From the NCBI GenBank assembly GCA_035295745.1, contig DATGIL010000098.1, positions 124,001 through 188,000 of the forward strand: a stretch of DNA of 64,000 nt. Direction: 5' to 3'. The notes under the pieces were generated by a model, which was not told the origin of the DNA, did no database searches, and saw nothing but the letters and a program-made list of their open reading frames with translations. Positions 15,079-24,717 of the stretch are shown here, piece by piece. The position numbers and the translations under genes are program-made. Position 1 is the stretch's first letter, and the number at the start of each line of letters is the position of its first letter. Source of the stretch: JAIQFL01 sp035295745. Lineage in GTDB: Bacteria; Acidobacteriota; Terriglobia; Bryobacterales; Bryobacteraceae.

Positions 15079-17449
15079 CGCGGTACGCCGGGATGTAGCT
15101 GGCGGCCACCGTCACCATCGCGAGCAACGCAGCGACCGTGGCGTAGATCAGAGGATCGCCGGGCTTGACCGCGAAGAGCATCTTCGTCAACAGATTCGAC
15201 GCCACCGCCGCCGCGATTAAGCCGATTGTGAGGCCCACGCCTGCCAGCGCCAGTCCCTGCCGAAGCACCAGACGCAGCACGCTGCCTGGGCTGGCGCCCA
15301 ACGCCATTCGCAACCCGATCTCACTGGACCGCTGGCTCACCACGTACGCCATCACGCCGTAAACGCCGGCGATCGCGAGACACACTGCCAGCCCCGCGAA
15401 TACCCCCAACAGCAGCGTGCGGAATCGCGGCGCGGCCAGATTCTCCGAGAGCCGCAATTCCATGGTGGTGAAGCGGACCGGGACGTCGGGCGAGATTTCG
15501 CGCGCCTTGCGCCGCATCGTCTCGTAAAACGCCTGCGGCTCAGTGACCGTGTGGGCGACAACGCTCATCGACATTCCCGCCCCCGGGTGCTGTTGGTACG
15601 GCATGAAGATCTCCGGACTCGGGGGGCGCGCCGGTCCCCATTGCCGCACGTCGCCGGCCACACCCACGATGCGCATCTGATTCAACGAGTCGAACCCGCT
15701 GACAATGGTGTGCCCGACAGGATCCTGATTGGGGAATGATTTGCGCGCCAACTCCTCATTAATGATGGCCGTGGGCAGGCCATCGGCGTTGTCGCGGTCG
15801 TCGAAGTCGCGGCCGCTCTTGAGTGGAATGCCCAGCGCGGCGAGCGCACCGGGGGAGAGGATCGTAAAGACGGCCTGCGCGGAATTGACAGTCAGTTCTT
15901 CCGGCCTGGGAGTGTGGTCGACCCAGTAGCCACCGTTGGAACCAACGCGCCCGGGAGGGGTACGGGTCGCACCGATCGACGAGACGCCCGGTACAGCCGC
16001 TCCTTCGGCAATCAGGGTGCGGTAGAATTGCAGGCCCTTGCGCATCGCCTCGGCGTTGGATGCGGGCACGCTGGCCGTCATCACCAGCACGTTCTCCGGA
16101 CGGTATCCGAGCGCCACATTCTGCAACGCCACGAAGCTCTTGATGAGGAGCCCTGCCCCGGAAAGCAACACCACGGAAATAGCGATCTCCGCGATTACCA
16201 GCCACGACCGGATCTTACCCGCGCTCCCGCCGACTCCAGCCCGTCCTCCGCCTTGCTTCAACGCATCGTTCAGATCTACCTTGGAGGATTGCAGAGCGGG
16301 CACCAACCCGAACAGCAAGCTGGCCAACACCGAAACGGCAAAGGTGAAAGCCAGGACCCAGCCATCGATTCGCGTCTCGGCGAGGCGCGGCACGTTGGTA
16401 GGCGCCAGTGAGACTAACGCGTTCGATCCCCACAGCGCCAGCAGCAGTCCGGCGGAGCCCGAGAGCACGGCCAGCACCAGGCTTTCGGTCACCAACTGGC
16501 GGACGATGCGCTTCCGGCTGGCTCCCACTGCGGCGCGAATCGCGATCTCGCGAGTGCGCGCCGACGCCTTCGCAAGCAGAAGATTTGCCATGTTCGCGCA
16601 CGCGATCAGCAGCACCAGGGCGACCGCGCCCAACAGCAGGTACAAGGTGGTCCGCACATCGCCGACCAGGTCGTCGCGCATGCGCGTGACCACCGCGCTC
16701 TTGCCCTGATTGCTCTGCGGATAAGCCTGTTCGAGGCGCGCCGCGATGGAGGTCATCTGCGATTGAGCCTGCTCCAATGAAACATCTGGCTTCAGGCGGC
16801 CGACCACCAGGTAGTTATGCGACCCGCGGCCCGTGGAATCGCTGAAGATCGTGTCCGTTGGATACCAGATGTCCGTCTTATCGGGGAATCGGAAACCCGG
16901 CGGCATGACGCCGACGATCGGGACCGTCTTGTCGCGGATCCGCAACGTGGCACCTAATGCGTCGCTGCGACCGCCGAAATGGGATTGCCAGAAGGAGTCA
17001 CTGATGATGGCTGCCCCGCTGCTGCGAGGCCGCTGCTCATCGGCGCTAAAAAGGCGGCCGGCCGCGGGTGCGACGTCAAAGACCTGGAAAAACTCGGGCG
17101 TTACCGCGGTGGCGTAACCATATTCGGCTGCCGCGCCGGCCGAGATGGCGGTGGTGAATCCGTTATAGTAAGCCATTGCGCTGAAGGCAGTGCTTTGATC
17201 GTGCCAGTCATGAAAATCGGGGGACGACACTTGCGGCGACGTGTAAGACGGCTGGCCGGTTTTGCGCCAAAAGTTGACCAAAGTGACAATGCGGTCCGGG
17301 TCGTGATAATCCAGGGGTTTCAGGAGTACCGAGTTGACGACACTGAACACCGCCGTATTGGCGCCGATGCCTAACGCCATCACCAGAATGGCAAGGAACG
17401 TAAACCCGGGGGTCTTCCGTAAAGATCGCAGCGCGAATTTAAAATCCAT
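15038..17449 (-). CDS. ADOP-family MacB/FtsX-like permease
   Basis: An 803-residue permease. ATG 17449 (MDFKFALRSLRKTPGFTF) is preferred because this N-terminus is typical; ten more residues are possible. Domains in order: first TM (about 18-40), MacB periplasmic core domain (about 50-240), FtsX domain with three TM helices (about 270-400), a second MacB core (about 430-640), and a second FtsX domain ending VDPLSALRQE. The duplicated layout is that of acidobacterial ADOP proteins. No ATPase gene is fused or adjacent. It probably works in export or signalling at the inner membrane; the substrate is unknown. The 3' end overlaps the convergent oxidoreductase gene. Confidence 0.9.
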   Translation of the reverse strand: MDFKFALRSLRKTPGFTFLAILVMALGIGANTAVFSVVNSVLLKPLDYHDPDRIVTLVNFWRKTGQPSYTSPQVSSPDFHDWHDQSTAFSAMAYYNGFTTAISAGAAAEYGYATAVTPEFFQVFDVAPAAGRLFSADEQRPRSSGAAIISDSFWQSHFGGRSDALGATLRIRDKTVPIVGVMPPGFRFPDKTDIWYPTDTIFSDSTGRGSHNYLVVGRLKPDVSLEQAQSQMTSIAARLEQAYPQSNQGKSAVVTRMRDDLVGDVRTTLYLLLGAVALVLLIACANMANLLLAKASARTREIAIRAAVGASRKRIVRQLVTESLVLAVLSGSAGLLLALWGSNALVSLAPTNVPRLAETRIDGWVLAFTFAVSVLASLLFGLVPALQSSKVDLNDALKQGGGRAGVGGSAGKIRSWLVIAEIAISVVLLSGAGLLIKSFVALQNVALGYRPENVLVMTASVPASNAEAMRKGLQFYRTLIAEGAAVPGVSSIGATRTPPGRVGSNGGYWVDHTPRPEELTVNSAQAVFTILSPGALAALGIPLKSGRDFDDRDNADGLPTAIINEELARKSFPNQDPVGHTIVSGFDSLNQMRIVGVAGDVRQWGPARPPSPEIFMPYQQHPGAGMSMSVVAHTVTEPQAFYETMRRKAREISPDVPVRFTTMELRLSENLAAPRFRTLLLGVFAGLAVCLAIAGVYGVMAYVVSQRSSEIGLRMALGASPGSVLRLVLRQGLALAGVGLTIGLIAAAVASNLLTKMLFAVKPGDPLIYATVAALLAMVTVAASYIPAYRATKVDPLSALRQE

Positions 17450-17592
17450 AGCCGACACACGAGGCAGATTCTGTACCAACGAGTAAAGGCTTTGCTTTCA
17501 GTGATGTAAACTCCGCGGTCGGTTGCGGACGTGTCCGCTTTCGGGACTGTTCATCGTGATGCCGGGACAGTAGCACGCGATTCGCAGGCTGC

Positions 17593-18357
17593 CTACGAGT
17601 GTATGGCCGAGACGATGTCCCGTGCCACGGCTTCGAGGTCGCGCTCCTCGACGAGTTGCGAGAAGATTCCCTCCAGCGACGGGACGTTCATCAGATCGCG
17701 GAGGCGCTCGACGGAATCGGAGGCCATGATGCGGCCTTTGTAGATGATGACCACCTGCTCACAGACCTTCTCCACGGCCTCCAGGACGTGCGAGATATAA
17801 AGGATCGTCTTGCCCTGCCCCGCGAGTTGGTTGAGCAGGTATCGAAACAACTGAGCCGAGGTGACGTCGATGCCGGATAGCGGCTCGTCCAGAACCAGAA
17901 TGTCAGGATCGTGCAACAGAGCGGCGGAGATCAGTACTCGCTGCTTCATACCCTTCGAATAGGTAGAAATCATCGCGTGACGGGAAGATTGCAAAGAGAA
18001 GCAGTCGAGAAGTTGGTTGGCCTTCCGATTGACTTCGGCTCGAGGCAGTCCGCGCAAACGGCCGATCAGTTGGAGATACTCGAGGCCCGTCAGATAGGAG
18101 TACAAAATGGCCTCCTCGGGCACGTATCCCAGCCGGCGGCGGAAGCCGATCGGATCCTCTCGAACATCGCGTCCGTCGAGCAAGACCTTGCCGGTTGTGG
18201 CTTCGAGCAACCCGGTGATGATCTTAACCGTGGTGGATTTGCCGGAGCCGTTGGGACCCAAGTAGCCGGTGATCTCGCCAGGCTTGACGACGAAGCTGAC
18301 ATCGTTCACCACGGGCGTATTGAGGTAGTACTTGGTCAGATGTTGGACTTCAAGCAT
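17593..18357 (-). CDS. ABC transporter ATP-binding protein
   Basis: A 254-residue ABC ATPase. Walker A is GPNGSGKST (34-42), the signature is STYSKGMKQRV, Walker B is ILVLDEPLSGID and the H-loop His is in YISHVLEAVEKV. The GxNGxGKST, EEAILYSYLTGLEYL and long C-terminal region are typical of ABC-2 exporter ATPases (CcmA type). It is 7 nt downstream of the gene for a large membrane protein, which is its likely permease partner. Confidence 0.92.
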   Translation of the reverse strand: MLEVQHLTKYYLNTPVVNDVSFVVKPGEITGYLGPNGSGKSTTVKIITGLLEATTGKVLLDGRDVREDPIGFRRRLGYVPEEAILYSYLTGLEYLQLIGRLRGLPRAEVNRKANQLLDCFSLQSSRHAMISTYSKGMKQRVLISAALLHDPDILVLDEPLSGIDVTSAQLFRYLLNQLAGQGKTILYISHVLEAVEKVCEQVVIIYKGRIMASDSVERLRDLMNVPSLEGIFSQLVEERDLEAVARDIVSAIHS

Positions 18358-18364
18358 ACGTCTC

Positions 18365-20026
18365 CTACTGGGTGAGTCCGAGGGTCCGGACCACGGGGTC
18401 GTCCGGGTCGTCGTAGCGCAATCCGGCTGGACTCGAGAAGGCTTCCGCGGCGGTTTTGATTGAACCGCGGCGCCAGTGATTCAGCAGCCAGCAAGCGGCG
18501 CCTACCGCCACAAAATAGATGGCGGCCGCTGCTGGAACGTGAATCAGCCACGATTCCAGATCGGCCAGATAGCTGCTGTACAGCGTAAATCCGAGGATAT
18601 ACGCCACGGACAAGCCCACCAGGTTCACCTTTCCGGGCAACCGGGAGCAAGTGAACGGCACTTTGCGGAAATCCAGAAAGAGGAGTTCCATCAGGAGCAA
18701 AGAAAGCACGGCGCCGAAAGCCAGGTGGAACAGAGCTGCCCTCCAGGGAAAGAAGATCAACTCGGCGGGCGCGAGCAATCCGAAGAGGGGGAGGATGGCG
18801 CAGGCGGCAATCCACTTACGGGTTGCCGTCAGATACTCGTCTATGTCCGTGGTCTCGGTGATCTGAAATGCCCAGTTCGCGCGGAGTTCAGACGGGAAAT
18901 TGAAAGCGGCGCGGAGGCCGGAGATCAAGACGAACGACAGCATCAGTGAGAGGCGAAGCAATCCATCGTGGTCTGAGCGCGAAGTCATGAGTGCGAGTGC
19001 GACGCCGAATCCGCCGTAGGTCGCCAGAAAAAGGCGATGCTTGATGCTCCGTCGGATGGTCTGGCCAATGAAGTGAAACACCGCACTTTCGATCGGTCGC
19101 GGCACTAGAGTACGCTCGATGACATCGCCGGCCCAGGACCCCAGACGGCTCGCACCGGACGCACTTGGCTCTGGCGTCTCCAGCATCTTCCGGGCATGTC
19201 GCCGGTAAAACGGCAAGTATGTTCCGATGAACAGGACTGCGGCGATCCACAAGCCCCGTAACGCCAGCGTTCCCAAGCGTAGAAGCACCGGGTCGTGAGT
19301 AGCAGGGCGCATCCGCTCATAGAGCCCAATGAACCAGTAACCGGGATAGTAATAGATAAGAGAATTGGCGGATTCGGCGAGCGACTGCATTGCAGACGCC
19401 AGCAGAGGAGTGAGAAACAGCAGCATTACCAGGAGGGTCATGAGCACGGTCTGAATCGTGGCGGAGGTGCGCCGGTAAGCTTTGCCCGGGAGCAGGGTGA
19501 TCAGGACGCCTTGCAATGCGCCGATCGACAGCGCCGTGAATAGCCCTCCCGCCAGCATGGCTGTGAGGTGGGACATGAAGAGATTGAACAGATGGCGGCC
19601 TTGATCGATTCCAGGCCAAAAGAAAGCTCCGAAGAAATTGACATCGATCAGGAAAATGACGAGAAACAGCCCCAGCGCGATGGTCTTGGCAAAGAAGAGG
19701 CTGGAGAGACGAAGAGGCAGGGGTGTGAGAATCTGATAATCCCGGCGATCGGGAAACAGGGCGTCCCACTCCAGTACCATAATCAGCCCCATCACGATCA
19801 TTGAGATGGAGAGAAACAGGTAGCGGACTACTTCCAGGCTCCAGCCCCATAAACCAAGGGGGCGGCACACGATGACGAAGAAAGCTCCCGGGGCGGCCAG
19901 AATGCCCAGCGCCTGATTGACGTTGACGTGAGGATCTCCTTGCGGCGAAAGCGATTCGGTGTCGAAGAAACGGCCGAAGAAGTGGCGGACCAGCAGCGCG
20001 AATGGGCGATCCGGATCTCCTGACAT
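18365..20026 (-). CDS. ABC exporter membrane subunit, large, unassigned substrate
   Basis: A 553-residue membrane protein; start ATG 20026 (MSGDPDRPFALLVRHFFGRFF) is chosen because upstream residues fall in repetitive intergenic DNA. About ten to twelve hydrophobic segments can be read (for example around 55-72, 80-100, 125-145, 165-190, 215-240, 290-310, 365-385, 415-450 and 490-510). It resembles large ABC-2-like permeases that occur beside CcmA-type ATPases in Acidobacteria. The ATPase gene starts 7 nt downstream, so the two form an export pair. The substrate is unknown. Confidence 0.75.
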   Translation of the reverse strand: MSGDPDRPFALLVRHFFGRFFDTESLSPQGDPHVNVNQALGILAAPGAFFVIVCRPLGLWGWSLEVVRYLFLSISMIVMGLIMVLEWDALFPDRRDYQILTPLPLRLSSLFFAKTIALGLFLVIFLIDVNFFGAFFWPGIDQGRHLFNLFMSHLTAMLAGGLFTALSIGALQGVLITLLPGKAYRRTSATIQTVLMTLLVMLLFLTPLLASAMQSLAESANSLIYYYPGYWFIGLYERMRPATHDPVLLRLGTLALRGLWIAAVLFIGTYLPFYRRHARKMLETPEPSASGASRLGSWAGDVIERTLVPRPIESAVFHFIGQTIRRSIKHRLFLATYGGFGVALALMTSRSDHDGLLRLSLMLSFVLISGLRAAFNFPSELRANWAFQITETTDIDEYLTATRKWIAACAILPLFGLLAPAELIFFPWRAALFHLAFGAVLSLLLMELLFLDFRKVPFTCSRLPGKVNLVGLSVAYILGFTLYSSYLADLESWLIHVPAAAAIYFVAVGAACWLLNHWRRGSIKTAAEAFSSPAGLRYDDPDDPVVRTLGLTQ

Positions 20027-20428
20027 AAAGACTTTTAGACTCCGGTGTCCGGAAATAGTGCCCGAGTCGCCTGGGTTGGCTTGAGCAGATGGGAGACGAC
20101 ATGAACACGGACGCTCCCTCACGGTCGCGGCTCGCGCGATACGTACGTGCGCTTGCGAGCCGCGCGCGTCAGCAAGCGATCACCAATCAGAGCGCGGAGA
20201 CGCTCCCTTACGGTCGCGGCTCGCAAGACGTGACGAGCCGCGCGCGTGAGCAAGCGACCACTGATCAGAGGGCGAAGACGCTCCCTCACGGTCGCGGCTC
20301 GCAAGACGTGACGAGCCGCGCGCGTGAGCAAGCGATGCCTCATCGTATGTGGGGCAGGCGCTCCCGGATTTTCCACAGCTTCTCACGGGTCCCCGCTCGC
20401 GACGGATGTGGATCGCGGATCTGAACAA
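20027..20428. other. 402-bp intergenic region with tandem palindromic repeats
   Basis: There is no supportable gene here. The stretch contains three tandem repeat units (20111-20338). The flanks 20027-20110 and 20339-20428 show no further structure that I can support. ORFs in this region consist of repeat translation only. Confidence 0.6.
20111..20338. repeat. Three tandem copies of a 78-89 bp palindromic repeat
   Basis: Units start at 20111, 20200 and 20278, each with ACGCTCCCT(C/T)ACGGTCGCGG. Each contains the inverted repeat GCGGCTCG...CGAGCCGC separated by about 10 nt (about 21 nt in copy 1, which carries 11 extra bases), then CGCGCGTGAGCAAGCGA and a less conserved linker (CCACTGATCAGAGGGCGAAG type). 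The pattern is that of REP/BIME-like intergenic repeats, between the ABC permease start and the WGR-SUKH gene 3' end. Confidence 0.8.
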
Positions 20429-21262
20429 CTAACGATCCGAGAGTCCGCCTCGGTCTGTGACATGGTACACGTCGTCGAAAAGATCGCTGGCAAATTGCGT
20501 TAGGTAGGAGTTGAAACTTCGTTCCCGAACCTCGCGGTCCCCCTCGTCATGCCGGAACTCGATTACCTGTCCACTGCGGCCATCTTCGTCGGGATCCATG
20601 TCTATGCACAGAAGGTCGCCGCTGCCGCTTTCGAGAAACGGCACCCAGCGTATGTTCCACCATTCTGCCTTTACCTGGCCATCGCCCTCTGCTTCAGCAT
20701 CATCAAAATCTCCTTCGACGAGGAGACGTGCCATGGTCTTCGACCACTCCGCAATTTCGCCACAGCCCAACAGGCGCCAGCCTTCCATAAGACCAGTCCA
20801 TCTAGGTGTGTTTTTTTGCCCGTTGTGAATTTGCAGGGAGCACAGAAGGTCGGGTGGAACTGGCATTCCGAGTGCGGTCTCCAATTGGGAGAGCTGTTGC
20901 GGAGTGGCTGGCGGCTCGAGAGTGCCCATGGCCACTGGGGCATTCTGCTTCAGCCATTTGTCGATCTTGGCCCAGACGCCCGAGAGCTGATTGGGAGTTG
21001 CCGCTGCTGGGGGAGCAACTGAATGGGGCACAGACGATGGCTCTGCGCCGACCTCCTGATAGCCTTTCTTCAGCTTCTCGGAGATGAGTTTTTCATACGA
21101 ACTTCGCGCCAGAGCCTCGTTCCCCAAGTCTTTGGTCTGTTCCTGGCCGTTGGTTCCTTTGCGGCCAAAATGCACCGTGTGGCTGGACCCGCTTAATGTG
21201 ATGGTCCAGAACTTGTCGGAAGATCCTTCGTGGAACTCAAACGTTCTGCTCTCTGTCGCCAT
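20429..21262 (-). CDS. WGR domain - SMI1/KNR4 (SUKH) domain fusion protein
   Basis: A 277-residue cytoplasmic protein. The ATG at 21262 is supported by GGGAGGGG about 5 nt upstream. Residues about 3-68 are a WGR domain (TFEFHEGSSDKFWTITLSG, then VHFGRKGTNGQ), a module known from PARPs and bacterial MolR-like proteins. After a Pro/Ala linker, about 105-270 match SMI1/KNR4 (SUKH): ATPQQLSQLETALGMPVPPD, GWRLLGCGEIAEW and VPFLESGSGDLLCIDMDPD. SUKH domains are common immunity proteins against polymorphic toxins, but also occur in regulation. No toxin gene is adjacent. Family identification is good; the role is inference. Confidence 0.82.
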   Translation of the reverse strand: MATESRTFEFHEGSSDKFWTITLSGSSHTVHFGRKGTNGQEQTKDLGNEALARSSYEKLISEKLKKGYQEVGAEPSSVPHSVAPPAAATPNQLSGVWAKIDKWLKQNAPVAMGTLEPPATPQQLSQLETALGMPVPPDLLCSLQIHNGQKNTPRWTGLMEGWRLLGCGEIAEWSKTMARLLVEGDFDDAEAEGDGQVKAEWWNIRWVPFLESGSGDLLCIDMDPDEDGRSGQVIEFRHDEGDREVRERSFNSYLTQFASDLFDDVYHVTDRGGLSDR

Positions 21263-21326
21263 AGCACCCCTCCCTGCGTTTTGGGGGACGCGCAACGGCC
21301 AACGATATTACCAGGCAGCGAGGCGG

Positions 21327-23792
21327 TCAGTCCTGGCGGAGAGCTGTGGAGGGTTGGACGCGCGTGGCTCTTGCGGCCGGGATCGCCGTGGCAGCGGCGG
21401 CAACCAGGGCCACCAAGACTGCCGCCACCAACAGCGAGAGCGGATCGACCGGAGCTACGCCATAGAGCAAGGCCCGAACCCACCGTCCCGCCAGCAGAGC
21501 GCCGCTCAAGCCGAACAGCACACCGAGCCCGACCATCACGCCAGCTTGCAGGCACAGCATTCCACCCACGTCCGAAGCTTTCGCGCCGAGTGCCATGCGG
21601 ATCCCGATCTCGCGACGCCGCTGCTCTACCGAAAACGCCAGCAGACCGTAGATACCAACCGCCGCCAGAATCGTGGCGAAGCATCCGAACATCGAGGCAA
21701 GGGTGGCCGTCAGACGTTCGGGGGCGGCGCTTGCCTCCACCTCTTCCGCCAAGGTATGGATTTCGGTAAACGGCAGCGCAGGGTCGATGGCGGCGAGCGC
21801 GGCGCGCACCGGCTGAATCATGGAATCGGGGGATGTCCGTGTACGGACGCAAAGCACCGACAAACTGTTATCGCTGGGCACATAGTAAGTCGGCGTCATG
21901 GGCTCCCGCAAGGAACGATACTTGGCATCGCGGATCACGCCGACGATCTGATAATCGGCCTTTACCACGTCGTCCATCCCGTTGCCGAAATGCTGCCCGA
22001 TCGGGTCCCCATCAGGGAAAAAGCGGTGGATAAAAGCCTCGTTGACGATAGCCGGAGATGGTTTCGGCGCCTTGATGTCGGACTGTGCAAAGTTGCGGCC
22101 TCGAACCACGCGGATTCCCATAGTGTCGAAATACTCAGGCGTGACCCAATTGAAGCTGGTGTTCAGGAAATCGGCGCGAGAGACCTTCTGTCCAGCGGGC
22201 GCGATGGTGCTTTTGACTCCGCTGCCGCGCATCACCGGGCGGGATGCCGCCGCGGCGGAAACTACTCCGGGAATGTCGCGCACGCGTGACTGCAATGCCG
22301 ACCAGAAATTCCTGCTCTGCTCCTCGCTGTAAGCCGACAGATCGGGATAGGCGGTAAAGGTGACCACATGTTCACTGTCGAAGCCCGGATCCAGATTCCG
22401 GAGTTGTTCGAAGGTGCGTACCAGCAGTCCGGCGCCCGCCAGAAGCAAGGTGCAGAGCGCTACCTGAAAGATGACGAGGGCTCTCCTCCCACTCCATCCC
22501 TGCGCGGCGCGGATACCACGGAGCACGCTATCCAAGCTGATCCGCGACGCAGACAAAGCGGGTGCCAGGCCGAACAGGACGGAGGTCAGCAAAGCGGCCG
22601 CGAGTGAGACGAGAATCACGCGAGCGTCGGGCCGGAGATCGAGAGACAGGGTCATGGGGGCGGTGGCGAGATCGCGAACCGGTGGCAGCGCGCGGATCAG
22701 CAGTGGCGCGGAAATCCACGCCAGCAGCCACCCGCCGGCGGCTCCCATGGCGGTGAGGAGCAGGCTCTCCACCAGCATTTGCCGCACCAGGCGGAGCCGT
22801 GAGGCTCCCAACGCCAGGCGAACCGCCACTTCGCCACGCCGGGCCGCTGCTCCGGCCAACAGTAGCCCGGCAACATTGGCACACACCATTAAGAGCAGGA
22901 GGCCGACCGAGATCATCACCAATTGGAGGACGCTTCCGAACTTGTCGCGCAGAACCGAAACACCATGCTCCAGCGGATCGAACTCCATGCCGCGGCTAAG
23001 CTCCTGTTGGGCGTACCGCGGACCGTAATCCTTCTGGCGGCCATACCACTCCTCGACGGCGGTCCGCCAAATCGCCAGGGACTCGTCGTGTGCGCGCTCG
23101 ATCGTCACGCCGGGCCGCAGACGGGCGCCGAGGTCGAGAGTCACCTCGTCGAGTTTGGCCTGCCGCTCGGAGTTCGCGAGCAAAGATAGGGCACGTAATG
23201 GCACGCGCACATCGGGAGCGTTGTCGACCGAGATGCCGTTGAATTCGCGAGGCATAACGCCCACGACGGTGAAGCGGTGGCCATGCATGGCGATGGTGCG
23301 CCCGAGGACTGCCGGGTCGCTTTGAAAGCGGCGCTGCCAGAATCCAAAACTCAGGACGGCGGGGATGTCGCCTGGTTCGTCCTTGGCATCGTCTGGCGAG
23401 AGAGCCCGGCCGTAGAGTGCCGCGACACCTAACTCCTGGAAGAACTCGGGGGTGGCGAGATGCACTCGGATCTGCTCGGAAGGCAGGGGCTCATTGAGGG
23501 GGACGAGCGCTTCGTTCTCGCCAAATACACCCGAGAGGGTGGTGGAATGCGCCTTTAAGGCTTGATAAAAGGTGTAGAAGAAGTAACTGCGGGTGCCAAG
23601 CTGCGGGATTCTCTGCACCAGACGGACTAAGTGTTCGGGGTGGCGCACCGGGAGGGGCCGGAGCCACACCGACTCGAAGGCGCTGAACATGAGCGAACTG
23701 GCGCCAATGCCGATGGCCAGCAAGCTCGCGGTAACGACGGTAAATCCGGGACGCTTGGCCAGCATGCGGGCGGCAATGCGGAGATCGTTCAT
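21327..23792 (-). CDS. ADOP-family MacB/FtsX-like permease
   Basis: An 821-residue duplicated permease. It starts MNDLRIAARMLAKRPGFTVVTASLL, a typical ADOP N-terminus, with TM1 at about 17-37, then a MacB periplasmic domain (with PREFNGISVDNAPDVRVPL), FtsX domain 1 (about 280-420; MVCANVAGLLLAGAAARRGEVAVRL), a second MacB domain and FtsX domain 2 ending ATRVQPSTALRQD. It stands alone, with no ATPase partner next to it. It is the third such permease in the window. The gene is divergent from the 101-residue ORF at 23849. Confidence 0.9.
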   Translation of the reverse strand: MNDLRIAARMLAKRPGFTVVTASLLAIGIGASSLMFSAFESVWLRPLPVRHPEHLVRLVQRIPQLGTRSYFFYTFYQALKAHSTTLSGVFGENEALVPLNEPLPSEQIRVHLATPEFFQELGVAALYGRALSPDDAKDEPGDIPAVLSFGFWQRRFQSDPAVLGRTIAMHGHRFTVVGVMPREFNGISVDNAPDVRVPLRALSLLANSERQAKLDEVTLDLGARLRPGVTIERAHDESLAIWRTAVEEWYGRQKDYGPRYAQQELSRGMEFDPLEHGVSVLRDKFGSVLQLVMISVGLLLLMVCANVAGLLLAGAAARRGEVAVRLALGASRLRLVRQMLVESLLLTAMGAAGGWLLAWISAPLLIRALPPVRDLATAPMTLSLDLRPDARVILVSLAAALLTSVLFGLAPALSASRISLDSVLRGIRAAQGWSGRRALVIFQVALCTLLLAGAGLLVRTFEQLRNLDPGFDSEHVVTFTAYPDLSAYSEEQSRNFWSALQSRVRDIPGVVSAAAASRPVMRGSGVKSTIAPAGQKVSRADFLNTSFNWVTPEYFDTMGIRVVRGRNFAQSDIKAPKPSPAIVNEAFIHRFFPDGDPIGQHFGNGMDDVVKADYQIVGVIRDAKYRSLREPMTPTYYVPSDNSLSVLCVRTRTSPDSMIQPVRAALAAIDPALPFTEIHTLAEEVEASAAPERLTATLASMFGCFATILAAVGIYGLLAFSVEQRRREIGIRMALGAKASDVGGMLCLQAGVMVGLGVLFGLSGALLAGRWVRALLYGVAPVDPLSLLVAAVLVALVAAAATAIPAARATRVQPSTALRQD

Positions 23793-23848
23793 CTTTACAT
23801 GTTATCGCGGGAGTATTTTTCGGCCAGACTGGGCTAATCTTTTCGAAC

Positions 23849-24154
23849 GTGCCTGCCGATGTTTCATTCGTGACGGCAGACGACCTGATCGAACTGGAGT
23901 TAATGCTCAACCGGTTTAACCGGTTGATCGCCGAACTGATACGCGGCACGATCGTCCGCAACTCGTTCCAGCCGTGGGAGGTAGAGATTCTGCTGGATAT
24001 CGAGACCTGCACCCTCGAACCGCGCAAGCGGGTGGACATCCTGCGGCAGTATCAAAAAGCAGTAACGCGCCAACTCGAGACCGGCCCAGGCCCCCCCATG
24101 AAGTTATCGGAATACCTTCAGGTACGAACAACGCGGCGTCCTAAGATCGCGTAG
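23849..24154 (+). CDS. Hypothetical protein, 101 aa
   Basis: A GTG-started ORF of 101 residues (MPADVSFVTADDLIELELML), predicted to be mostly helical and soluble, with acidic first half and basic C-terminal tail (VRTTRRPKIA). The middle contains WEVEILLDIETCTLEPRKR and ILRQYQKAVTRQLETG. Small proteins of this build are frequent in Acidobacteria, but I cannot name a family. The 3' end overlaps the 3' end of the convergent purN gene by 37 nt. There is no clear Shine-Dalgarno site, which lowers confidence in the start. Confidence 0.6.
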   Translation: MPADVSFVTADDLIELELMLNRFNRLIAELIRGTIVRNSFQPWEVEILLDIETCTLEPRKRVDILRQYQKAVTRQLETGPGPPMKLSEYLQVRTTRRPKIA

Positions 24155-24717
24155 TTGCCACTAAGGACTATGCGGATCGCCTCGGGGTAGATCCGATGCT
24201 CGTGTTCCAGGATGCGGGCAGAAAGTGACTCGACGGTGTCGCTATCCAAAACTGGCACGGCGACTTGGATGATGATAGGACCGGCGTCCAGTTGCTCGTC
24301 TACAAAGTGGACCGTGCACCCGGTGACTTTGACACCGTGTTCAAGCGCCTGATGCTGCGCGTCGAGTCCCGGAAATGCCGGCAGCAGCGAAGGATGGATG
24401 TTGAGAATGCGGTTGGGGAACCGACGGATAAACGTCGCGCTGAGCAGACGCATGTAGCCGGCGAGCAGCACCAGGTCGACGCGATTCCGATCCAGTTCTT
24501 CCAGCAGCATGCGGTCGTAGACCTCGCGATCCAGGCCTCGCGAGGGAATCGAGACGGCATTCAATCCCCGCTCGCGCGCGATTTCCAGGCCGCGAGCCTC
24601 GGAGCGATTGGCGATTACCACAGCGATCTCAGCGTCGATCTGTCCGGCCTGTACGGCATCGGCGATCGCGCCGAAATTGGAGCCGCGACCGGAGAGCAGA
24701 ATTCCCAGGCGCTTCAC
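24118..24717 (-). CDS. purN: Phosphoribosylglycinamide formyltransferase
   Basis: A 199-residue GAR transformylase for the third step of de novo purine synthesis; it transfers the formyl group from 10-formyl-THF to GAR. Signatures: LLSGRGSNFGAI (substrate phosphate loop), NIHPSLLPAFPGLDAQHQAL (catalytic Asn-x-His) and GCTVHFVDEQLDAGPII (catalytic Asp). Its ATG overlaps the purM stop by 4 nt, so it is translationally coupled to purM as in many bacteria. The 3' end overlaps the convergent 101-residue ORF. Confidence 0.96.
   Translation of the reverse strand: MKRLGILLSGRGSNFGAIADAVQAGQIDAEIAVVIANRSEARGLEIARERGLNAVSIPSRGLDREVYDRMLLEELDRNRVDLVLLAGYMRLLSATFIRRFPNRILNIHPSLLPAFPGLDAQHQALEHGVKVTGCTVHFVDEQLDAGPIIIQVAVPVLDSDTVESLSARILEHEHRIYPEAIRIVLSGNYAILGRRVVRT

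Noticed and set aside
21084..22289. 401-aa plus-strand ORF
   Set aside because: Antisense shadow of the ADOP permease and WGR-SUKH genes; composition is rich in His, Arg and Gln and no domain is seen.
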